Assembly: GCF_051020985.1 (NCBI RefSeq)
Contig: NC_135001.1
Location: 11,339,896 to 11,403,895 of the forward strand
Reading direction: 5' to 3'
DNA: 64,000 nucleotides
Source of the DNA: Nomia melanderi
Lineage: Eukaryota > Arthropoda > Insecta > Hymenoptera > Halictidae
A program made the position numbers and the translations under genes. Positions 1 to 12,964 of the stretch are shown here, piece after piece; the first letter of the stretch is position 1, and each line of letters starts with the position of its first letter. Below the pieces are notes generated by a model, which saw nothing but the letters and a program-made list of their open reading frames with translations, was not told where the DNA came from and searched no databases.

Positions 1-3000
1 GGGAACGGTATAGGTTCGCCAAATATAGTTGAAAAAAGAAGTGGATCCGACGCCGCGGATAGTCAGAGCAGGGAGAAAGTATTCCGTGAATAGCAAAAAC
101 CCGGCATCGACATGTCGATCGAAAGAAGTGTCGCTAATTTGATGTAGCCGGTGTATACGGTGGATCGTATAGCGGAGCGGTTTGGTCACTCGCGAGTTGA
201 TTTATACCGGTGGGCAAGAACCTCGTGGCAAAGCTCGTTGCCTTGCTCATTGCTTCGGCGACCGCTCCGCTCTGTACTCACTTTGAACAATGGAATTGCG
301 TTCGCGACGTCAATCTCTCTGTATTATTCACCTCGCTCCTGTGCTCCTTTACAGTGGTGGACAAAAGTATCGGCGCGGCACGCGATTTTCAGCAGAAACG
401 TTTATAATTGTTGGAATGATCGCTCATCATTGGACTACGAATTTTTACGCGGTAATAGGACATTTAGAAACGTAAACGAACGTATACAGTAGGACAAAAT
501 ATAGAAAATATCTAAAGTGTAATTGCTTTTCATAACGATCGAAAGGAAGAGCCATTTTCCATCGTGGTTCTCTTGTTTTAACTATATTCGTATATAATTT
601 GAGTTTGTATATACATTTGCTGGCTGCTTATTATTTTAATTATTGGAATGGTTGGTATCATTTCAGTTTGACTATTGGAACGGTTCATTTTTGTCTGCTT
701 GTATAGGGAAACGAAATTATACGGATAAAATTAAAAATGTATATTTATCAGGTTTTAGATTGTAATTCTAAATGTTCTGATACTGTGAGACAGAGATTCC
801 TTTATACTTTTGTACGATAACGATCGTTGGAATGATTGCATTGTTAATTATTGTGAGAAGTTAAAGGAATTTAATGTTCATTATAGAAACACATTTCATG
901 AAGCTATTTTCTACTGATAAGAGCAAGGAAGTTTTTCATTTTGACCGATGCTTGTACTGGATAGTGTCCATTAACGGTAGTCCATTAACAGGCTTTACAC
1001 CGTCAATAGTTAATATTTCACTTTTCTTTAACATCTCATAATCTGAGATATTACTTAAGAATTCAAACTTGAACAGTCGAAGAATAATAGTTGTAAATAT
1101 TTGTATATAGAATATTTTACTGTAGCCGATACTTTTGTCCGCCACTGTATATCTCTAGCTGTCCCCCTTTTCTGCTACGTTTTCTGCCTCTCTCGCTCAG
1201 CACATTTTGTTTCTCCCTTCCTCCATTCCACCGTCTACTCTCCTCTGTCCCCTTTCGACAAAGAAAGCTAAATCGAGAGTCCCGTGATCGTTTAAAACGG
1301 TGTTAAAATCATTCTCGCGGCTCCTTTTTCATCTACCGGCTAACGCCTCTTACGCGTGTGCCTTCAATGTTACATTTAACGGTTCCCTGTAATTTCACGG
1401 GTATCAGTTCAAGGCTCGTAGGGAATTCCGACGAAAGACGCGCGATCCGAAAGACTTTTCTGATCGTGATGATTTTATTGCGTCGGTCGGAAGCGGCCAG
1501 TGCGAATCGATTTGGACGTGTGTTTTACTTCGAAGGAAGGCAGACGGAAAAACATCCAGTAAAATCCAACGGTCTTAACCACCTGGATTGAAATATTGCT
1601 TCTTGCGCGTAATTAACGTCTCGTGGCTAAAGTGCATTGAGCCATTGGTGAGTTTTTAGCTGCGCGCAATGACATTCTATTTGATTACAACTTGTAACAT
1701 ACGGTTATCACATTATCTCGAAATCTTTTTAACTTTGTTGTGTAGAATTATGTGGACGCATGTGACTCAAACAGTCGTCTATGAAATTATTCTTTAAGAG
1801 TTATTCTAAGTAATTCCTTAATTTATTTGATAGAATTTGATGCTTTTATGTGTATAATTAGTGAAATATGTACTCTTTCTCACCGAGCGAGTAAATCTTA
1901 CCTGTCTGTCCAACAGAGAGCATCATCTCGGTACCTGGAACATACAAAACAAATATATCAAATTTTTATATAACAATCGTTTTACGTTGTAAAGATTGTC
2001 TTACGAATTAAAATGAAACTTAGGGTAATTGTGATTATTGTTTATTATGAATATCATTATAAAATACTTACGAAGTACAAAGTAAATCGTTACATAAAAT
2101 ATTCATTCTCATTTGCCGGTTTCTACGGTACAACCTCTCCTTCAACTCTATAGTGTTTATCGTTCCTTTTTTACCTCATTCAGTTTCTTATTTCTACTTT
2201 TTTCATCACTGTTACGTTTGTATAACTTTTATCATTTTGAATTTAACAGAAATTGAAAAAGATCTTTTCAAATTAGATGAAGTAAACAAGCATCGAAATG
2301 CTTGAAGAATTTACAAAGGATCGCATTAAACTTTACTAATTTATTTAAATCCAAGATTATAATTTATTACTTCTATATAAACGAAAAATTAGGAGAAATT
2401 GAATGGTAATTTCATATTGATAATCAAATGAAAACAAGAGTAATAGTTGATTTGAAGATCGTATATAACGTTACACACCGAGAAAATTTGTCCCTTGTTA
2501 AAGAGGTTTTATAAGCTCAATGTAAAACTCAATGTTCACTTTTTGTTTTCAATGTAAATACATTGTATTAATAATTTAACGTGCCTCGCGTGAATGCACA
2601 ATCCATGAACGTAATGTAAGTAGCTGCAACAGCGTCGCTAAGCAGGCACTGTTAATTTGTTATGGCGTACGTTCCTCAATAGAGTCCCTCTTACGTGAAT
2701 CCGGACGTCCAAGGGACGTATCGCAGCTTACAGGAAAAAGCTTTTATATGAAAGCCCAGAGGTGAATAAGATCGCCGTCGTAAATTGTGCGCGAAGCTAA
2801 TCTCACGGTTGAACGCGGCCATAGACTTCAGTTCGTTTGACTTTGTCCCCTGCCGAACGAATTTGCAGGGTTTTCACTTTGCGAATTTTTACATTGTGCC
2901 AAGACGTAAAAGTGAAACGGAAAATATAAAATTAGTAATCGTTACAATTGTTTATGGAAATTTTCATTTTTATAGGACGTACGTTTAGAGAAAATGGAAT

Positions 3001-3850
3001 CTCAATTTTGAGTTTTGGATTTTAAGCACGATAAACTATTGCTCGCAGAAGTAGGTAGTACTTCTAGAAATGATCCAAATTCGTATAAAATTTTATTTGT
3101 AATAGGTATATTGTTTTATTATATACATTATTTCTATATACTTTTTCTTTTAAAGATATATAACATTTATATAAACAGTTGTATATAAAAATTATGTAAA
3201 AGTGTAATGGTGCGTAATATGTTCACAAAATGAAGATAATAGAGTTTTGAGTGTAAGGAAAATTTGGTTTCCACTTTCTTAACCATTATATGAATAAATC
3301 ACTATCATAAAGATAAACTGAAGAGAGCAGTAATAGCAATACATTATTAACGAAAATCTATAAGTAATGTCACTTGTAAACATTAACAAGAAACCTTCAT
3401 TTCTTCGAGTTTACAAAACTGTTGTATCCATGAGCACCGCTCAATTTCAATCAATAAAACTCAAAGGAAAAAGATTCAAGGTACATATCTAAACCAAGAA
3501 AAATTCAAGTGTCAACCCCTCAACAAAATCACAATGAACACAACGAACGTACCAATACTCCATCGAAACCAAAGATACACATTGCTATCAAAAAACGGAT
3601 TAAAACGCACTGCAAAAGCACCGTTCCTCAATGCTCAAACAAACCACATTACCTTACTTGTATACATATACTAACCTCGTTGACCCAATAACGCGAACCA
3701 GTGAAATCAGAAGCCAGCAGGACTCGATGCAACAAATCTCACAAATAAAAAACTTCCTTAAAAACAGACCCGTCGCTCGGACCCCACCCCCGATATAAAA
3801 ACTTCGACTCGAAAACCCGTGGAACAGGGGCGGCGAAGGTAGAGGGTGAG
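1..3850. other. AT-rich non-coding stretch
   Basis: I see no gene here. Short open frames (for example at 151-492 and 1358-1591) have no recognisable domain and no matching splice context. Sequence around 3480-3700 is A/C-rich on the plus strand but carries no open frame with protein-like composition. Most likely intergenic or intronic. Confidence 0.5.
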
Positions 3851-3859
3851 AAGGGAAGA

Positions 3860-4480
3860 ACGTGAGAGTAAGATCGCAAGGCGGTGCGTCGCGGATGAAT
3901 CAGAAGGTGCGAAGAAACTGGGGCCTGTCAGCGGAACATGATTTAAAGCCAAATATTACGACAGAAAGCACATTTCTCGGCAGTCTCGGTCTGTTCGGCC
4001 CCTCCGGCAGTTTGACGGGGGTGTACTGTAGAGTCGACCGGGTGGGGAGAACGCCAGCGACACAAGGGATGAGCCGTAAGTCGTGCAGATATGTTGGCCT
4101 CGGTTTATTACCGGGATGCCGGAATGGCCCGGCCCGTAGGAACATTGATTTAATGCGGGAGTAATTGGGCGACCGGACGTCTCTATGAGCACGCCACCTT
4201 CCACCGCTAATGCGTTCCCGCCCTTCTAACCTTTCGGTTAACCACCATGCGAGCGGCGAGCCACGCTTCCTTCGCAGCAGCCCCGCCACGCTCGCTCGGC
4301 CGCCCCCGCTCCACCCACGGTACGTGAGAAAGGCGAACGCTTTATTGCTGGTTTTATTGCTCGGCGAGTTTTAGCCGCAGTTCGGATCGGCTTATGGCGC
4401 TTATTAAACTTTGATGTCACCAAATCGCTCTCCGTCGACCCTACGCGGGATACGCTAGGCCGTGGCGTGCATGTTTAACC
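3860..4480. promoter_or_regulatory. GC-rich island, possible conserved regulatory block
   Basis: The composition changes abruptly from AT-rich to GC- and CpG-rich. All overlapping open frames on both strands are shadows of that composition and none resembles a protein family. Short homeodomain-type TTAAT/TAATTG cores remain in the GC-rich context, for example near 4140-4170. A conserved non-coding element or CpG island is the most economical reading. Just downstream, 4518-4547 holds three direct copies of a 10-bp unit of the form GAGTATGTCC. Confidence 0.35.
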
Positions 4481-5530
4481 GATACGGAAGGCGGGAGGGA
4501 AAGGGTCTTGGGTGTTTGAGTATGTCCGAGTATGTTCGAGTATGATCGTCTTCAGTTCAGCGAGAGAATCGATGATTACGTGGTTAAGAATATGGGAGAA
4601 TTTTTGCAGTTTCAATTCTATATTTCATGTTACCAACAGCAGATAAACAATAAATTGTAATAATAAATTATAATTTTGTCTTCAGTATGTAATGCTTGCA
4701 AACATAAACATTAAAGTCTCCAGACACAAAAATTGTTAATTCGTATGTTTAAAACTCACTAAGTATACAATCCCAGTTTTAATTATTATGATCGCAGATA
4801 TCATCTTCTTTATTTTTAAAATATTTAAAACTCTATTTTACATTTTTAAATAAACCATTCGGATAAATTGATGTCATCGAAGTTTGCTCGCGATCCGGAA
4901 ACTTTGTTCTTTTCGAATATTTCGTCGAATCACCGTACAGTTTCAGTCGAGATACTTAAGTGAACAAACGGTATTATTTCGTGAAAGATTTGCAGTGATG
5001 ATCCGCATCGCGTGAGCCAAATTAAAGGTTACGCTTTGATTCGCGTGCAATATTGAAGATGAAGTCTTTCGAACTACTTAAATTTTAGTAGCCACGAAAC
5101 TCCGTAATTCCCGGTGGAAGAAATGCAAATTATTTTCCTTGGGATATCTGAATTACGTCTTACTTTTCCCCTGCATGCAGAACGAATTAATCACTTGGGC
5201 TAATGTTCGATGATTATCGAGTGTTTAGTCTTACGGGAAATGCGTGAAATTGAAAAGCTTTCCTTGTGAAAGATTTCTTCCGCTATGGAACATTGTACTG
5301 TACTATCAGAAAGACACTGTACACGTCCTTTTTCTTAGTTTTTATTTGCATATTTAACATTTTCTTGTTGTTCTATTGATTATTCTGCTTAACAGTCAAA
5401 GCGTATCTAATTTCGTAAGTCACGGAGACACTTCACTCTATAAATACGAGTTTATAAATACTTTATTTATATTATTCTTACTAGTTTATTTTTTAAACCA
5501 GATGTATGTATCACTTATTTTATGTATCGA

Positions 5531-5795
5531 GAACCGAAACAAAGTCATAACTGTTATTCGGTATATCGGTTTCGGTTCTGGTTCTTTAAAAACGAAATTA
5601 TATCAATCCTATAACTATTACATTTCTGTTATTAGAAATAACAATATTAAAAATAACAGTTATAAACCGATATAATATCGAAACTGAAACCTCCATAGCT
5701 GAGTATCAGTATGTAATAACAATTATAACTTCAGTCCGGTTTTTCATAACGGTTTCAACAACCAAAACCGATATCATAACTGTTTCTAATCCCTG
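5531..5795. repeat. Inverted-repeat cluster around AACCGATAT / TAACTGTTAT motifs
   Basis: The motifs ATATCGGTTT, AAACCGATAT and TAACTGTTAT or their complements recur several times within about 250 bp (near 5540, 5560, 5650, 5665 and 5765). The copies at 5560 and 5663 are in opposite orientation and could form a stem with a loop of about 100 bases. It may be a degenerate foldback element; no clear target-site duplication was found. Confidence 0.4.
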
Positions 5796-5815
5796 GTGGC
5801 AGTCAACCAGTTAAC
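5796..5815 (-). mobile_element. Solo terminus of TTAA family A
   Basis: The sequence GGTGGCAGTCAACCAGTTAA closely matches the right end of the intact family A element at 40711-40730 (CGTGGCAGTCAACGTGTTAA). No left end is visible at the expected distance of about 240 bp, so this is a lone or truncated end, or a chance match. Confidence 0.4.
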
Positions 5816-5879
5816 AAACAATGTGTTAAAAATGGAGCTGCGTTCTAGCAGCAAGCCCTTCAATTGTCAGCTCTAGGGA

Positions 5880-6480
5880 AGATCACGATCCGCGTCACGT
5901 GTCGATAAGACACAAAGAAACAAATCGTGGGATGTGCTCCGGCGTACCGCAAACGTGCCCTACGAGCAGCCACGGTATGCGAAGGGGTGAGTGAGGGTAG
6001 CTCTTTGCATCCCACACATGGCGCGATCACGTGCTCCTGACGAGAGCCAGCGAGCCTCCTCGGTGTCGGAACGGTGTAAAGTTTAACTTCGGCTACACCG
6101 GCTGCGCGAAATGTCCGTTCCGAGGACGGGCTGCTTTCTGATCAGCCGCGAGGCCACGGGAGGAACAGATTTCGGGGGTTGAGGTCGACGCCGGGGGTGG
6201 CTCTCCGCCGCTTGAAAACGCACAAACGGCCGTTCTGCCGAAGCAGAACTGCGGAACGCTGGGGAGCTGATACGCGTGACGTAATAACTAAGCGATGTGT
6301 CGGCATAACAAGTGGCATTCTCGTTCTCGCTACGAACTGCGAAAGGAAACGTCCGCGAGCGGGAACCTTCCCGCGACCAAACGCCTTTTTCTTTTTTCAA
6401 TGTTGTGCTCGAGCGTTTACGCTTTCACGTGTCGAGAGAGAATTGACGGTCGAGTTTAATTCGATTTTATAACGCGCTGT
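5880..6480. promoter_or_regulatory. GC-rich island, non-coding
   Basis: CpG-rich block with overlapping open frames on both strands (6083-6400 minus, 6179-6472 plus). Neither frame shows domain-like sequence. This is best read as a regulatory or conserved non-coding island. I cannot exclude an untranslated exon. Confidence 0.3.
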
Positions 6481-6543
6481 GTTCACTCACGTTGTACTTA
6501 TTCGTAGTGGGAAAATTGTATTGTTTCCGAATGGATTTCTTGT

Positions 6544-6630
6544 TAATTACAATGCAAGAAAGTTACATGTATAAACGTCTTTTATATTTTGCAATATTAA
6601 ATGTCGTATTAAATTCATAAAAGTTGTGAA
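6544..6630 (+). repeat. Dispersed repeat, copy 1 of pair with 7820-7909
   Basis: About 87 bp aligned to 7820-7909 in the same orientation. Both share TAATTACAATGCAA, then TTACATGTA, AAACGT, TTTTGCAAT and ATTAAATT in the same order. The flanks are unrelated, so this is a dispersed element remnant and not a large duplication. Confidence 0.6.
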
Positions 6631-7819
6631 TGTTGCGAATGAATTGGCGGATATGGTAAAATACAGGGAGTTTTTGATTAGGTGGTACAAGTGGGGAGAG
6701 GATAGTTCTGTATGGAGAAATGAATTGGCAAGGGACAATGAGATTTTTTTAGTTAGAATTTTGCTTTGAATAGAATCTAGAGAATTAGAGTACCGATGTG
6801 AACAATAAATTAATGCGGAGTAATATTTTGTTGAATGAAAGTTCATTTGTGAATAAATGATTATTGAAGATTCGGCAACAGTCGAAGTAAGATTTTCTCA
6901 TTTTCTCAAAATTCAAAATAATAAGATTCTTTCCTTTCGACTTATTTTGAATTACATAAGTAATGGTAAGTTACGGAATGAAGAATCGCGAAGATATTGA
7001 ATCACATATCGATCGCTTGGCATGAAACTTAAACGACGAATATAGACGATATGTTTCTCTTTAATTTTACGATATATACTTGAATGAGATCTCTTCAATA
7101 TAAAGTAATAAATGTATGTTGCTTTCGCAATTCTAATAGAATAATCTTATACTATAACATAGAGTGAAAAAGTCACGAATGAACAATATGCATTTTTGTA
7201 CTCGAGATTTCAATTACGTTTTGGAACGTTATTCCAAGCGAAGTAGTTATTATGGGTGAAATTTCACTCCACGCGAGTTTCGTTTTAATAATCTCAACAC
7301 CTATCAGCCGAAATATCAACTTCGCGTTCTTTGCTAGATATAACTTGAGCTTTTCATATCGACTGTTCATACGTAACAGAAGTTCTAAGTGTGTAATGAT
7401 ACTTTTATTTTTGTAAAATGAATCTTTATAGGAGAACATTATATTATTGGGAATTATATTTAAATCATATTTGTAGCGAGTGGTAATCTAGATTTCTAGA
7501 TTCTATTTGTAAGTATGTTAGAACTTTCGCACGAAACACATCAGGAAACTAAACACAACTTCCGACATATCCTTCCAACCCCTTCGGCGTTCATATTGTC
7601 ATTACTACGAAAATCTCCAATTAAATTATTCCTACTACATCAACATTGAAAACTGAATATGATATTTACCATAACCTAATCTAGTTGTTTTACATTTGTA
7701 CAATATTAATATATCTGTTTGTGAACTTGGTCTCGTGTAGATTTAATATTACACAAGACTTTTATAAAACAGAATGGGCAAAACTATAATGCTTATAATA
7801 TTATATGATATATAATATA

Positions 7820-7909
7820 TTAATTACAATGCAATAAAATTACATGTACAAACGTATCTGACGTTTTGCAATGCTAAATGTTTTATTAAATTTATAAAAA
7901 AGATATGAA
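7820..7909 (+). repeat. Dispersed repeat, copy 2 of pair with 6544-6630
   Basis: Direct copy of the repeat about 1.28 kb upstream, aligned end to end with small indels. The unit has no open frame and no clear terminal inverted repeats. Confidence 0.6.
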
Positions 7910-8389
7910 ATTAAAATTTAATTGAACTTTATTATTATAAATTATATGTCACATGAAATTTCTGACACTCGATTGCGACATGAATGCTTAGAACCCGCAC
8001 AGAAGTTATAAACTATGAAGAATCGAAAAAAATTGTCCTTATTTTTTCGCTTCAGAGACATTTTTATTATCACTGCAAAAATACGTTCATATAAATAATC
8101 GAACATAAAATTCTTCTTTATTTCTAGTAAATTGAAGACAAAATCACAGAACAGTTCATTTAATCGCGTACTCACAAAGATCTCCAGATAAATCATTTCC
8201 CTTCCGAAAGCCCAGTTACCGTGCAATACCCTTTATTCCCAAAACGATAAATCGTTTAATCGGTTTGTCAACATTAACTTGTAGATATCAGTGTGCAACT
8301 CTCGTACAGTTACAGAGCCCCGTACCGTTCGTCGACGTCAGTTTCCTTTTTTCCCCGTCCGTATGATATTGTACCGCGTTAATTGTAAG

Positions 8390-9060
8390 TTCAGAGGATG
8401 CAACCGGGATCCCTAAGAAACACATTCCGGTTTTCGTCCCGAAGACATTGGCGGAACTGGCCTCCTCCCGACGGTATTGGGAGAGTTTTTCTGGGTACCG
8501 CTCGTGTCTCTTCTCCCGACATCCGTGCGAATGCAGGAGCGCCGGGTGTGGTGTTGGTACCAGTCGGCCCAGCAGCGGTCCGCTACTGGCTCCCCCCGGT
8601 GGTGGCTGTATGCGCGGGCCCAGAAAGAATGTTCGCCGTGTTGGTTCGATTAATCAGTCGTTTTTCGTGGCCCCGCTCTGGGCCAATAGAGCCAGAAAAA
8701 CTTAACGTATGTGATAATGCGCCAGCTATGCTTACCGGGGGCCCCGTCGTCCGGCCCGCAAACTTCGGAGCGTGGAACGCGGACCCCAATGGATCCCGTG
8801 CCTGTCGCCGAACACACCGAAACGGTGGCCACGGCCGACGCCAGGATCACTGACCGGCAGGATGCTGTCTTGCAGGGGACTCAAACTTTTTTCCAACGGC
8901 GACAGCCCCGAGGACACGTAACCAGAAGTCTGGGGCTTCAAATATACCCCGAACACGGGCCGCCGATATTTCAGCTGTGATCTTTAACGAGCAAACCCGC
9001 CAGCGAGCGGGCCCCGCTCCCGCGACCGCCTTTCGCCGTGACCGGTAGCCTTCGATGATT
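8390..9060. other. GC-rich block open in several frames; coding status unresolved
   Basis: A GC-rich block of about 670 bp. Plus-strand frames at 8398-8853, 8448-8705 and one beginning near 8411 are all open for roughly 250 bp or more, as GC-rich non-coding DNA often is. No frame matches a family I recognise. On the minus strand a good splice donor (CCCG/GTAAGC, near 8740) follows an open frame, so a minus-strand exon is possible but unsupported. It could be an exon, a CpG island or a conserved element. Confidence 0.3.
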
Positions 9061-9296
9061 ATTTTCCGATGTGATAAATTGATATGGACTCCTTTCTTCT
9101 TTTACAGTTCCTTTGTTTTTTTGTTTCTTTGCTTTTTCTTGGTTTGTTTCTCGAGTTGCGTGTGTTTGGGATTGACGATGTTCTAGTGACTGTGTATGGA
9201 AATCGGAGGGTTTCTGGGCTGAGGGGTTGATATGGTTTGTTGAGGTTTTTCTTGTGGGAGGTGGCATTTGGATGTACGAGTCCTGAGATAATTGCG

Positions 9297-9385
9297 AGAG
9301 GTATGTAATATATAATACATAATATAATATATAGAGTTTATAATATGTGGTATATAATATATAATATTGTATTAATAATATGTAT
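9297..9385. repeat. TATA-type AT microsatellite
   Basis: Nearly pure A/T tract of imperfect TATAATA units, a simple low-complexity repeat. Confidence 0.7.
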
Positions 9386-9796
9386 TTGTATGTATTTATC
9401 AGCACACTACAAGTATACATTGCAAATAGTGAGAAGAGAATAAAGTGGAATTAATTAAAGAGAAAAATTAATGGAAAAGGGAACACTCTATTTTGCTTTG
9501 GATTCTTAATAGTTGAGTATGTTTACGTTTCAGATTTAAACGCAGATTTATATCTAAATCGTTTAAAATATTCAAATATTAATAATAGAATTACGCATGT
9601 GCCAGAATAACTCACCTGGGATTTCTTCATTAATAATTATTGACAAAATACTGATACTTATCTGGGAAATTACTGAACAGATTGATTTGTCAATACGCAT
9701 TCTAAAATATAAGTGAATCGATATTTTAAAAAATACACGGCTGTCGTTTGTGTAAAAGATTACAAACCAGTCACTTTAACTGCTCTATGCTTCTAT

Positions 9797-10022
9797 GGTG
9801 AAGAACGGATAACGCTAAGAATTAACTTCAATTCAGACGATCGGCAGATTAAAGTAGAGTAGCTCTAGCGCGAAACACGGATAAATCCAAGAATTAACTT
9901 TAATTCGAATGATTTGTCAATTAAACTTGACAGTGCTAATGTCCAGCACACGTATATCTAAGAATTAGTTCAATTCAAACAATTCGTGGATTAAACTCAA
10001 GAAATTCTAATGTTGATACTAG
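9797..10022 (+). repeat. Degenerate tandem repeat, three units of about 72 bp
   Basis: The core AAGAATTA occurs at 9817, 9889 and 9960, spacings of 72 and 71 bp. It is preceded each time by AACGGATA, CACGGATA or CACGTATA, and followed by TTCAATTC or a close variant and then a GATTAAA or AATTAAAC box. Three aligned units show an ancient tandem array. No coding potential. Confidence 0.7.
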
Positions 10023-10499
10023 ATTGATAGACATTTTTTGTATTATTCCTAGAAGGTTCATAATAGACTCAAAACAGAGATTCACTCGTATACATTTTGA
10101 AAATTCTTATAATCATCCCTACAAGTATTCCTTTAAAATTCACATGAACTGTCACCAAATAATGTTTACAGAATAACGTTTACGTTTTTCAAATTGTTCC
10201 CTAAATCTAGCGTTAACCACGCATAACATATCCCAATCTTGACTACAGTTCAAATCTGCATACGAGGATTAAAATCGTGCCAATTTCATTTTTACAAAAC
10301 AAACCAACCTCGATGTAACGAAGTCATTATCTTCCCTTATCTTATCATTTCCGAAGCAACACACTATATCTTACTTTGCGCTACTTGGCTAACACTTTTG
10401 TACGTTCGCTGGATCCGCACGTTTTCTAGATACGATCGGTGTAATGATCACAACATAAGAAGCTTCCAATCTTAATCCAGACCTGCAAAAATCGTCCAA

Positions 10500-11420
10500 T
10501 TCCACGGCAAGTTTTCCCGCGTGTATGTGTGTTCGTCGCGTTTCCAACGGATTATGGAAAAACCGTCGGCCGAATGATCAACCTTTTTACGTTAACCTGG
10601 TTAGGATTACGTTTCGCTAGGCCACGAAGAAAAAGCTCGGGCTCGGTCGAATGCGACCGACATTTCAGGCAAGAAAACGCGTCCGATTGACACGCGTTAT
10701 GACATTCCTGGCCCCGGTTGCGCAATACACATCGGCTCACGATCAGAAATCACTTTGCGCCTATAAAAATGGATGGGATTGAAATCAGCTTTTCGAAAGG
10801 GAATAGCTCGGCGTGCGTTCGGGCTCGATAACGCCACTTTCCCCTCCATATTGCGCCACGACACCTTCACGCTTTAATCGAACATGCTTTTTTACTTTCC
10901 GCCATTCCACGTAAAAATCTGTCTTCCGTTTCTTGCGCCGCGTCGCGGCACCCTACGCAGTGGACCAAAATCGCTCGATAGATCGGCTCTTTTGTTGGGA
11001 CAGTTGTGAACTCTAACGGAACGCAGCGCGTGTTCTATTGTGTGTAACGCGTCACGATTGGAATTTGAAGACTTCGTATTTTCGTATTACGGTCACTATA
11101 CGCCGCTCACGTTAGCTTCATAGACCACCAAGCTAAAAGTGCACAGGAGCAAGGGTACTCTTCCACTTACAATGCTCGGACCATTTCGACCTTGGACGTA
11201 TTATTGGCGCGCAGCAATAACAAAGGGCGGAAGCAAAACTGAATGCGACGAAGTAAGAGGGAATCACAGAGAATTTTGTTTGCTATCGTTACGTCTCTCT
11301 TCTTCGCATTCGGTCTCGCTTTCCTTCTTCGTTATTGCCGCGCGCCAATAATTACCATATTCGCAAGTCGAGGCGACCCGAGCATCGTGAGTGGAAGAGT
11401 CCCCTTGCCCCTGTACATAC
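10500..11420. other. GC-intermediate non-coding region
   Basis: Raised GC content with CpG clusters and scattered TAAT cores. The open frames at 11139-11351 and 11243-11551 have no recognisable domain and overlap each other. No gene called. Confidence 0.3.
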
Positions 11421-11989
11421 AAGTGTTTGTTACATCATTAATTTGTATGAAACAAATCAAACATTTCAGTAATCTGAACAATAAAAAAACGTACTACAAT
11501 CACATCGCCCAAAAACATTTTAAATCGTTGATGACTTCCATCTGGCACTAAAACATAACAATTTAAGTTCCAACACAGTAACAAGCGTTCAATATTCATT
11601 TCCCAAGAACCTTACGTTCAACGAGTTCACAGCCGCCGCGATTAATCCACAAAATTCAATAAACTCTCCAATTTACCATCCCAAAAGACTAAATAAGCGA
11701 TCGAAACCATCCAAGATTCACGAAAACTTTCCCCGCAACCAACAAACGCCACCCATCCATCATTACCATGAAAACCAAACTACATGACAAGTTCACGACC
11801 AGCGTCGCATATTCGTGACGCTGGACACTTCATATCCCGCATAAAAAAACTGAAATTACTTTCACGTGTATATCCAAGACAGTAACGCACGATACAAGGT
11901 GTAGGAATTTACCGAAATTCCTTTTAATATTTCCTTCGCATTCCACAAAGACGATTGCAATCAATAAATATTATAACAGTGGAGGTTGT

Positions 11990-12960
11990 TACCGAAACGA
12001 ACGCTGCTCGCGAACGTGTTAATTTCATCAGCTCCCGCACCGTTCGCGTGGACATTTTGCTGAAAAACCCCGGCTGGACGTGACGAAGCGATTAGCGGCC
12101 GCGCGGAGACGAAACGGAGATCACGGAACGTACGCCGGCCGAATGAGACGCATAAATCGTGTGTCCCCGGTCGGTGGTAGGGCCCGCGCGCGGGTACAAG
12201 AAGACGGCTGCGCTGGCATCTGGCCCGGTAGCGCGCGAGGGCGGGGGAAAAGATATCGCTAGGTGTCGCCGCGGAGTTTAAATAAAAGCTGGAACCCGCG
12301 ACCCGGCAAAAAAAGAGGGCTGTTCGGAAAAACACGAGATTTCAATTAAAGAGACAAGCTTAGTAATGAGGCAGCATGGATTTATTGGCTCGAAGCCCGT
12401 GGCGCCTAAACGTCTGCGTGTGTTGCTCGGCTATCCTCTCTCTTTCTCTCTTTCTCTCTCTTTCTCTCTTTCCTTTTCTCTGTTTCTTTCTCTTTCTCTT
12501 TTGCGCCGGCACCAGGCTGCTCGCGGTCCGTCAGCAGCACGCGCGTGTTAATGTATTCGTGCGTGCACGTGCCCCCGAGCCATTCGGCCCTTGCCTCCGA
12601 CCCTTCGCGAGGGGCCCGGCGATACCACTGGCCAACTGTTCCACTCAGGCCCTGCCCTACCACCACCGCCGATATTCACGTCGAATCGTCTCATTTGCAT
12701 CCGATCAGAGATTCATTACCGTATTGCCCGGTAATAGGATAGTCCCATTCGGAGACGCGTCCCCGACTTTCCTCGCCCCGTTATCTACTTCTTCGCCCCC
12801 GATATTTCGAATACGGGACGGCCGACCTTCCAACAGGCCACCGACTTAATAGCGTTCCTCTGGCTACGGCCGGATGGGAAAGGAGAGCTACTGTGCCGCG
12901 CGCTGCGTGGGAGAACTGCGGGCCGCACGCGAGCTGCCACCCGTTTACCTGTAATTAGGA
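11990..12960. promoter_or_regulatory. GC-rich island with internal CT tract
   Basis: A long CpG-rich block with several overlapping frames on both strands (such as 12376-12849 plus and 11961-12335 minus). They resemble compositional open frames and not proteins. The island may be a regulatory element or an untranslated exon. Confidence 0.3.
12432..12503 (+). repeat. CT-rich microsatellite (CTCTTT type)
   Basis: Pure pyrimidine tract of about 70 bases made of imperfect CTCTTT units on the plus strand. It accounts for the Ser/Leu/Phe-rich stretch in the overlapping open frames, which are therefore not genes. Confidence 0.8.
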
Positions 12961-12964
12961 GATT

